Shown in pieces: positions 55,797 through 64,000 of a DNA stretch of 64,000 bases. The first letter of the stretch is position 1. Each line of letters opens with the position of its first letter. A program made the translations under genes and the position numbers. The notes under the pieces are model-generated. The model was not told where the DNA came from. It searched no databases and saw only the letters and a program-made list of their open reading frames with translations. The DNA is from Misgurnus anguillicaudatus (lineage: Eukaryota > Chordata > Actinopteri > Cypriniformes > Cobitidae). The stretch is from positions 4,280,501 to 4,344,500 of the forward strand of contig NC_073352.2 of assembly GCF_027580225.2 (NCBI RefSeq), in the 5' to 3' direction.

Positions 55797-58027
55797 CTGG
55801 AAAAAAATAAACAATTTATAAGAACATGACAAATGCTAAACTTATAAACTGCTTTAGCTTAAAAAAATGTTCCACTGGTGGGTGATAATACTAGTGTTGG
55901 GCGATATTCACATTGAGGAGACTCATACACAACTATTACAATAAATACAAACATTCAGTGATAAAAAGTCAATACCAAACATTTAAAACAGGGCTCAACA
56001 TTAACACTTGTCCGGGACAAGGATGTGTTTTGGATGGGCAAGTGAGATAATTTTACTTGCCTGAACAGACAGGTAACTTAAAACTAGTAACTTGATATTT
56101 CTACACAAAAAATAAAAAAATAAGTTAAATACGCAAGTAAATAAGTAAAATGTACATCTGGTGCGGATGCAGCTCCAGAGTCTATTGTTACCTGGGATGT
56201 TTATGATATAACATATACTGTGAAAGTAATTTATTTGTCAGGAGAACGCCTCAATAATGCAAAATTTAAACCCATACTTATAACAAGGGGCACACTTAGC
56301 GTCGGCCATAATTAAACAAAGATTTGATTGTGACGTTCTTGATCTTAAATCTTGATTCTGTACAAGATTATTATTACTTTAGGAAGTCATCAACATGAAA
56401 TTTACCACAAAATTTTAAAGTCGCCATGAAACAGATGTATTGATTGCCTTATTTTCGTATATATCCGAATGAAACGGCTTTTGAGATGAAATAAGGCAAG
56501 GCTGGATTTGAATTTGTCTATCGAGATCTGATTGGGTCGTTTGAAGTTGGGTCGTGTTGCTAATTGCTAATCGCTGCGATCTTCTCCCGGACCTCGCCCA
56601 CCTGCAATACTTATGACCGGAAGTGAAGAGAGATCGTTTTGAGGAGGGGAGGAGATTTGCATTTTTGATTAAAGATTATGAGCACACACAAATTTTTTAA
56701 AAATAATGAAGCTCACAGATAAGTCATTTGTTAATAATACCACAACATTAAAAAAATATATATATAGTTTTTCATTTCAATTTCATTGCGACTTTTAAGT
56801 GTTTTGGTGATTGATGTCGATAAAGTGATCTGATATTTGTTGATAATACAACCTTTAAAATGACATGAATAATAAAGATGATTGTGACTGTGGTGCCCTT
56901 GAGCAAGACACCTTACCCTAACTGCTCCCCGGGTGCTGGAATAGCTGACCACTGCTCCGGGTGTGTGTGTGTGTGGACTTGCAGTGCATGTGTTCATTAC
57001 TTACTGGGATGGGTTAAATGCAGGTCACATTTCGAGTACAAGTTGCATACTTGACAAGCTTGTCGCTTTTCACTTAGATACATTTCAAGTGAGATCAAGG
57101 TTACATTGTGTTACTTTGTAAAATACATCATTACAGTTTATTAAGTCAAAACATAACCATGCCAAAAAATGTATTTGTATGGCCCAAAATGCATTCAGAA
57201 GATACAAGCATTCAAAATGAACAGTTTGGCATGTGTGTTAAAAAAAGTCTTGCTTTTTTATGATGTCATCCTACTAGGGGTGCACTGAAAGGAAAATTCT
57301 TGGCCGAAGGCCGAATAAACTAACTTTTTTTTATTCTTAATTATTTTTCCAATTTTCTCACCATTGAACAAGTTACATTTTCAGAAAGTCATTTTTACTA
57401 TATTTACATAAAAAATAATTGACGATAGGCCACTGAATTATAAGAAAATATCCAAGATGGTAATGCCACGGGTCTGCATTATTTTCAAATAATTCAAAGG
57501 ACCGGAGTCAATTATTCCGCTTAAACCACAGTTGCCACTAATATTCCTCTGGTGCCTATTTTTAAGACATTTAAAAAGTCAGGTGTGCGGTTATTGAAAA
57601 ATAATGCATACCCATGGAACCACTCAACCAATCACAATACAGCATTCAACAGCCCCTTGGAATAAACTTTTTTTTAACATTAAAAAAAAAATCACATTTC
57701 AGCAGTCATTATAGGGCCTTACACCTGGTCACTTCTCTGATCATATAGCTATAGATAGACTTGTTAAAACTGTTCCATTTACATTTAACCAGATAAATGA
57801 GTCTCGGCTAAACGATTAATCCCATCTTCTATTCCCGAGCAAAATGCAAATAACCTATTCATTATGATAGAAAGAGATAATTGACAGCACAATTGAGTTT
57901 CAATTTCAACGAACCATCATGGCAATAAGTGTTTGCATTTCATCATCTTATTTGCTTTTAAAAGGACAGAAAATGTTTATGTTGTCATTTTGCATATTGG
58001 CCATGCAGTACCAGTTTTAGCCACAAG
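55797..58027. other. 5' flanking or first-intron sequence with repeat fragments
   Basis: Contains CAGGGCTCAACATTAACACT TGTCCGGGACAAGG near 55989, a truncated relative of the left end of 58028-59650, and a hAT-type end near 57277. No ATG-containing exon joining to window exon 1 was found. Confidence 0.45.
56893..57075 (+). mobile_element. 3' part of a tRNA-derived fish SINE
   Basis: Carries TGCCCTTGAGCAAGACACCT, AACTGCTCCCCGGGTGCTGG, ACTGCTCCGGGTGTGTGTG and GGGATGGGTTAAATGCAGG, the same family as 37260-37862 in the other orientation. The tRNA-like head is missing. Confidence 0.7.
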
Positions 58028-59650
58028 CAGGGCTCGACATTAAGGCTTGTCCGCTTGTCCGGGACAAGTGGATTTTTGTAGGACAAGTGTAAGAGAAAAT
58101 TAGTTGTCCGACTGGACAAGTTAAATTTCAATCAATGTTACTTCACGTTATGTGCTGTTAACGACAGAGCAGAACGCGCAGCGCAAACACCGAGCGGAAT
58201 ATTGAACAGAGAGCGCAGCGCTCCGACACACACGCTTACATGTTACTGTTATTGTTACTAAACAAGCTGTGCGCGCATTAAACCTGATCGCCGAACACGG
58301 AGGGGTGGGAGTAGAGTGGAGTGGAGAGTGATGTTTCTTCAGGCTCCGGCGTGAATAAATGACTTCACTGCGTGTCAAAAAAAGCCGATTTAAGTCCGTA
58401 TTTTTTCTCTTCTAACGTTCGGTAAAACACATAATGGGCTTAAAATCTTGTTTAAGAATCTGTTTTATAATGAGAATCTCTCTTTCAGCGCGCATGTGTG
58501 TGTGTTGCGCGACAGCTGATTTGAATCTGACAGAGTTCGCACCTTGTTCATTAAAAATCCCACACAAACATTACAGCATAAATGCTAGGTTTAAGATTGA
58601 TTTTATATATATATATAACAGATAATCTAGATACATTTATTCTAATACGTTTTTTAAAACATGGTAATGTTTTAATGTTTTGCTTTAGTGTTTTAATGTC
58701 AGACAATCATTGAAAAATCATCTATTATTTTGCTTTAATTGCTGGTCCGGGTTTGGTTAAAGGCTACAGTTTGTCCGGTTAGAACAAGTATGTCTCACTC
58801 AAAGTATTCAAATCGTTGACTTTATTAAATGTGCATAGATGTGTGGTTTGCACGCACAGTCCACAAAAACTCCTTTGATTTGAATCAATCCTGCTTATTT
58901 AAACTATAACTATTTACACTATTCAGCCGATCTCCTTTCCCGTTATCATCACCTGCTCTATTCTCCGACACTGCGCAGACTCTCTAGCCGAAAGTTTTGG
59001 AACAGTCCATTTCGCACTTAATAACAGGGGTGACCGGATTAGTCAATTTATTAAAGGTGACACTTTTCTACAATCATTGAAATGTGGGAAAACTGAAGAG
59101 AAAGGCAGCAGATATAGCATCATTCTTCAGAAAGAGTAGCAAGAAGCAGTCAAATGAATCTTAGTAAAATACATTTCAGTGGCCTAAATTCACATGATTT
59201 TCTGGTCTCTATGGTATTTTCAGCAATGGGAGATATAAATCCTGGTTTCAAAGTAAATTTCAAAAGTTTTATTTGATTAAATAGTTTAAAAAAACATGAG
59301 GTTGAATTATGACTATAAATTGTATGTTAATCTCAATTCATTTTAATTAAAATTAAAGTATTGTAGAAGTTGTATGTTATACATTATTCTGATTAACACA
59401 CCTATAATACTTAAAATTATTTTAAGGTTGGATGATAGAGATTTTATGTGCCATCAGAGTAACTGCTGGCCCCTGCCTGCCTGGCCACCCCTATGAAAAA
59501 TCCCTTGCTCCGCCACTGATTAGCAAAACACAAAAAATACATTATATTATAAATCTTTACCCGGACAAGTGACTTTTGTGCATGGACAAGTGCAACGCAA
59601 ATTTACTTGTCCGAAGGACAAGTTGCTCAAAAAGTTAATGTCAAGCCCTG
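58028..59650. mobile_element. 1.6-kb hAT-type element with nested fragment
   Basis: Left CAGGGCTCGACATTAAGGCT TGTCCG; right CTTGTCCGAAGGACAAGTTG followed by AATGTCAAGCCCTG. Both ends hold several GGACAAGT/ACTTGTCC copies, as in transposase-binding subterminal repeats. CACAAG adjoins both ends. A second end pair, CAGGGGTGACCGG near 59026 and CTGGCCACCCCTATG with CTCCGCCACTGA ending near 59519, suggests a nested element. Confidence 0.75.
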
Positions 59651-60086
59651 CACAAGGTTTGTGATTGCAATACCAGTTTTGGCCACAGTCCTACATACTG
59701 TTCCTTTAACATCATACAGTCAGTTGTGTGAACCCTGGTGAACATGGTTAAAAAATATGCAGATAATAATGAAAAAGAATCTACAGGACATGGAGGATTC
59801 AAGATCTGTGAAAAGTTTAATGGCTCAGGACAAATAAGAAAACCAAACAACCATCACAAAAGTTAAAACCTGTCAATTAAATGTTGTCAGGGAAAACATT
59901 GTGCAGTATCAGTTGGATTTAAACTTTTGCACTGGGTTATTTTTAGAAATTATTTTATTTATCCTGTTATTAATGTAATTATAAAAACTTTCTGTATACA
60001 ATTCTCATGTGAAAAAAATTGTTCTAGGCCAGACTAAATTAAAAACTAACCATAAGTTTCAAAACTCCTCTCGCTTTTCCAAAATT

Positions 60087-60535
60087 TTCTAGATTCATAA
60101 TAATAATACATTTTATTTGTATTGCTCCTTTCTTATACTCAAAGTGCTACAACAATAAAAACAAAAGAAACAACACTACCCCATAATGACAACACAATAA
60201 ACAATGGCGGCCGGCAACAACAACTATCAATTTATAACTTAAAAGATTCATTAAAAAGATGTGTTTTAAATCATTTCTTAAAACAATCAAAAGTTGGAGC
60301 ATTCCCAATAGGAAAGGCAGAGAATTCCACAACCTGGGTGCAACTCAAGAGAATGACCTCCCACTCATAGTTGTGAATTCTGCAAGGTGTATGTAAACAT
60401 ATGAGTCTGACCTTTCACTTTTGAACTAACAGCAATGCGAACACAACAAATGATTTATTTAGGTGCTTGAGCCGGTGTGCGCAGGTAGAAGGAGTCCGCA
60501 GGTCCAAGCTGAGCAATCGGCTCTTCCTCTATGTT
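60087..60535 (+). mobile_element. Degenerate dispersed repeat
   Basis: AATAATAATACATTTTATTT then GTATTGCTCC and CTCAAAGTGCTAC, followed by GGCAGAGAATTCCACAACCT GGGTGCAACTC and, later, GAGTCCGCAGGTCCAAGC. These blocks resemble a common fish repeat. On the minus strand 60542-60459 gives a 28-codon frame ending in TAAATAAA; I regard it as part of the repeat. Confidence 0.45.
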
Positions 60536-61943
60536 AAGCATTGCTAAAATATTATGGGTTTATTATTATTCTTTAATGAAAAACACAACAACAAAATTAC
60601 ATCGCTTATATTAAACAATGCATGTTATGACAAAACGAGTAAGCACGTGGCTTCTACAATCATTATTGTTAGTCAGCTCGCCTCACACTCTGACAGTAAG
60701 TCTAACGTTGTGAATTTTTTTTACATCTGTCGCACCATCTGAAACTATATGGATTGCCGTAAAACTTGTAAATGGCAGGGTAAGAGTTAAGACAGGACAA
60801 ACAAGCAAAAAAAAAAAATGAAAAAAGCACTGTTAAAGCACTGCAGAGCTCAAAACCGAGGCAGCAATCTGCGGCCACAATCTTGCAACCATCACAGAAA
60901 AAAAAATATTTGACCCCAAAATCGTGCCAGCCAACCATGTAGTATTAATTTATATACAGCACTATTTCCCATACATTAATTCATTAGTGGCAGCCTGCCA
61001 TAAGTAAAAATGCACAGAACACGGCACTTTGAGATAATTTCATGTAAACAAGAAAACGTGAACTCAGTATTTGTGAACATCTGCGCACATTCACATGCTG
61101 TCTGAAGCCCTAAGATGCGGCTTTCTGACATACAAAATGTGCACACATAACATCTTAAACAGCACGAGTAGCACACTAAGATTGATTTTACCTATTCTGC
61201 CCGAGTAAAACATAAACATTGCAAACGACATCAGAAGCAAATATTCATTTACATAAATATTGTTTTTTAACTAATCCTGTGGGACTGATATGGTAAACCA
61301 AATTTAGAATTGTAAGTAAATGACACCCTGTCAGTTGTGCATACCAATATGGCCACTTAAATACTTCTTTGCTTTGACTTTGATTTGGTGGCTCTTGATC
61401 CATGATCATGGGATAGTCAAGTAAAGAATTCACAACTAAAAATCTAGCTGGAAGTAGTAAGTAGATTCTTTAGAGGGTTAACTGGGTTTTACTGCTACTG
61501 TGGGTAACACGTGTGGATACCACCTAGCGGTCTGCATGTGTAAGTGCACATCAACGTGGGCGATGACGCAGAAGTATGAATGAAAACGGAGGCTACACCA
61601 TAGATCTTACGCCGAACTATATTAGGCACTTAAAACGAATACTCCACTTTCATAAAAAGAAATCATCCCCATGTCATCCAAGATGTTTATATCTTTCTTT
61701 GTTCAATCAAGAAGAATTTAGATTTTTGTTTTTGTTGTTTTTTTTAGGAAAACATTCCAGGATTTTTCTCAATTCAATAGACTTTATTGGAACTCAACAA
61801 ATTACAGTTTCAATGTAGTTTAAAATTGCAGTTTTAACAAAGCTTTAGAAGGCTCTAAACAATCCCAAAAAAGTCATAAGGGCCTTATACTATCAACTGA
61901 TTGGCATTTTCGGCAAAAAAGTAAAAAATATGCACTTTTAAAC

Positions 61944-62693
61944 TAGGGCTGAACGATACATCAAATTTTCATCGTCATCGCGATATGAACTCACGCGATG
62001 AACACGTCGCAACAGACAGCCTTGACGCGATGAATGAAGGGAAAACGGTAAGCGCATGTAATAAACGTTTGACCTACCACGTTTAGTCCTGAAGACATGG
62101 TTTGCGCGTTCATGCTATTAGGCCAATCAGGGGAACCCCCAAGTTAGCTACGCTCAGATTGATTTGTGGTGTGTCAGTTGCGACGCTGTGCCTGTTAGCA
62201 AAAACGATGGCGGAGGAAGGAGAGAAGAGTGAGGAAAATGTGTTGTCAGACGAAGACCTTGTGGTGAAAAGGAACAGAACTTCAGCTATATGATGGAATT
62301 ATTTTGGATTTAGGAGAGATGACGCCGCAAACACAGGTACTGTGGAAGCGGTGATTCACATATTGCATGCTCAAGTTCATCATTTCAAATGTAGGCGCGC
62401 AGTATTTGCGCTCTGGAAGTGCCACGGTCGTGACTCGCACGCAGTGCGACGCGCTCGTTTTTTCCAGGCTTTTCAAAAACATTTTAACTTTTCAGAATGA
62501 CACAAGCGCAGGGTGCAGGTCATGTGACAATAACCTACGTGTCTAGCGTTTTCCGCACATTTTTAGGCGCGACATGTGAATGGCCCCTAAAACATGAAAA
62601 AAATATAAAATATTTATCGCAACTCACATCGTCATCGCAACATTAAACAATGTCACCGCACATCGCAACTTTTCCTCACATCGTGCAGCCCTA
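61944..62693 (+). mobile_element. hAT-type element carrying a transposase 5'-end relic
   Basis: Left TAGGGCTGAACGATACATCA, right TCCTCACATCGTGCAGCCCT A. Flanks TTTTAAAC (61936-61943) and ATTTAAAC (62694-62701), 7 of 8 identical. Multiple ATCGTCATCGCGA / ATCGTCATCGCAA subterminal repeats at both ends. Contains the broken frame at 62207. Confidence 0.88.
62207..62340 (+). pseudogene. Broken start of a ZBED/hAT transposase
   Basis: ATG at 62207 opens MAEEGEKSEENVLSDEDLVV then KRNRTSAI and a TGA at 62291-62293; translation past the stop continues WNYFGFRRDDAANTG. S-x-I-W-x-YFGF-R is the opening of a BED zinc finger in hAT transposases and ZBED proteins. The cysteine and histidine ligands that should follow are not seen. 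Inference: internal deletion left the first exon portion. Confidence 0.7.
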
Positions 62694-63118
62694 ATTTAAA
62701 CCACAACTACTTGTCTTGCACTAGCTGTGTAACGCATCAGCGTGACCTTACGTAATGCGTAATGACGCCGAAAGGTCACAATTTTTTTTGAAAGGTCACA
62801 CATAATGTATGCGATACTACCACCCCAGTGTTTACAATTGTGGAGAAAGAGGACCGTTCCGATGGTCCGCAAATGTGTGTTTCACATATGTGACCTTTCG
62901 ACGTAATTACGTAATGCGTAAGGTCACGCTGGTGCTCTACACAGCTGGTGCAAGACGAGAAGTTGTGTTTTGAAAGTGCTTATTTTTTATTCTGTCATCT
63001 TGTTAAAAATGACTATTGTTGTTTCGCTAGATAAGACCCTTATGCCTCGTTTGGGATTGTTAAGATGCCTTTGAAGCTGCATTGAAACTATACATTTTTA
63101 TGAAAGTGGAGTAATCCT

Positions 63119-64000
63119 TTAACCTCGCATAATGACTTCCACCTACTATATAGTATGGAAGAAGGCGATTTAGTACACAGCGATTTTCTCAAATTGTAAA
63201 TTTTGAAAGAAAATATTGTGTTGCTTATAAATATTTAACAATTACGAATTTAGCAAAACGTAATACTTGAGACTTAATTTTTTTATACCAAAGTTAAAAA
63301 AAACAATTAAAAAGTGTTTACTTTTAAGTGGAAAAAATTATTAGTTATTATTTCGCTTAAAGGTTCAGTTGCAAAAGTTTGAATATTTTTTAAGCATCCT
63401 AGTCTCCTATATCAGACCTGAGAATTTAGAAATAATTTTTATCTAATTTATTTAAGGTATGCAAACACAATGTGCTTTTTAAATCAACCGTGAGCAAACT
63501 ATAAGCAACTGTGAAGATAAATCCCACAAAATAAATGAACTCCATAGTAGTACATAAATGAAAGACTTCCGGTCTGTAGATTGTCAGCGCGCCTGAGGAG
63601 GCATTTCATTGGCGCGCGCTAATAACAAAACAATCAGTTCATGCATACACTGAAGATAAAGCAAATACACTAACGAAATAATGTACATTTACATAAGATC
63701 ATACAGATTACCCTTAGTCTTAACGTTACTTGATGTTAAAACATTTGACAACTTATTTGACGCCGCTTTTCAACTGATTTAAATGCACGTGTCTATTTAA
63801 CAAGAAATCACCTCAGAGACGGAATGAAACGGTACTGTATAAACTCTAAATGTGTTGATGTACAATAGTGAATTTTGAAGTACTAAGAATTTGGTGAAGA
63901 AAGGGCCTAGCTGTAGCATTTGAACACTGCAAATACAACCGGCTAACAAAGAAAGCCACATTATCGATATTTTAAGGGATTGCGTGACTTAATTACCTCA
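63119..64000. other. 5' flank with a CpG-containing patch
   Basis: Mostly AT-rich. The patch 63565-63625 has GCGCGC twice, a CCAAT box on the minus strand (complement of ATTGG at 63609-63613) and an ETS-like ACCGGAAGT on the minus strand (complement near 63568-63576). It could be a small TATA-less promoter pointing toward atrx, but no exon downstream of it was identified. Confidence 0.25.

Larger units (their letters stand above)
61634..63118. mobile_element. TTAA-flanked long palindromic element, interrupted
   Basis: TTAA at 61630-61633 and 63119-63122. Ends ACGAATACTCCACTTTCAT and ATGAAAGTGGAGTAATCCT are inverted repeats. Further paired blocks include AACAATCCCAAA / TTTGGGATTGTT, GCACTTTTAAACCACAACTA / AGTTGTGTTTTGAAAGTGC and, at the centre, 62719-62968 with GCGTGACCTTACGTAATGCG / CGCATTACGTAAGGTCACGC type arms (one base apart). 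The left arm is broken by the hAT-type relic 61944-62693. Confidence 0.82.

Noticed and set aside
54855..55080. Hairpin considered as a microRNA gene
   Set aside because: Arms are about 100 bases and nearly perfectly paired over their whole length, with transposon-like insertion in a related element; it lacks the size and bulges of a pre-miRNA.
60459..60542. Minus-strand 28-codon frame preceded by TTTTAG and followed by TAAATAAA, considered as the last exon of an upstream gene
   Set aside because: No other exon with compatible phase was found upstream, the peptide is unknown to me, and neighbouring sequence looks like a dispersed repeat.
63995..64000. AG-GTAATT donor at the right edge as the end of atrx exon 1
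   Set aside because: Phase could fit, but only four bases of the putative exon are visible; chance occurrence is likely.

Overview
This is eukaryotic, vertebrate DNA, almost certainly from a teleost fish and probably a cypriniform (zebrafish- or carp-like). The reasons are a long split gene with classic GT-AG introns, a protein clearly orthologous to vertebrate ATRX, a DANA-like tRNA-derived SINE, and introns packed with short non-autonomous DNA transposons of types abundant in cyprinid genomes (hAT-like elements with 8-bp duplications, TTAA-flanked elements, Tc1 relics).

One gene dominates: atrx, on the minus strand, from beyond the right part of the window down past the left edge. I could join 33 coding exons from 55796 down to 729. 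Phases match at every junction, giving 1,959 uninterrupted codons. In order they encode a conserved N-terminal segment, the ADD histone-H3 reader (47804 to about 46800), a long acidic/lysine-rich low-complexity exon (46967-45091) with an HP1-box-like LVVKL and the DAXX-binding-type segment, further charged exons (41659-32779), the SNF2 ATPase N-lobe (32701-22112), a linker (20401-17324), the helicase C-lobe (16698-13183) and the C-terminal region (4954-729). The first coding exon and the last exon(s) were not found.

Everything else is intronic or 5' flanking: nested transposons, SINEs, microsatellites and long inverted repeats. Notable composites are 28985-31815 (flanked by a perfect 10-bp repeat), 34056-34505 (hAT-like element in another element), 35290-36535 (dead Tc1 split by a MITE), 49735-52468 (two elements inside a third), 54581-55161 (hAT-like element with a perfect 8-bp duplication carrying a 226-bp near-perfect hairpin) and 61634-63118 (TTAA-flanked palindrome interrupted by a hAT-like relic with a broken BED-finger reading frame). 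I found no second functional protein gene, no convincing stand-alone tRNA or rRNA gene, and no CRISPR array.

The most interesting gene-level observation is at the conserved boundary of the exon ending at 23513: the acceptor reads TG instead of AG, and the nearest AG lies nine bases inside the exon and in frame. All family names for repeats are from recognition of termini and target duplications, without a database search.
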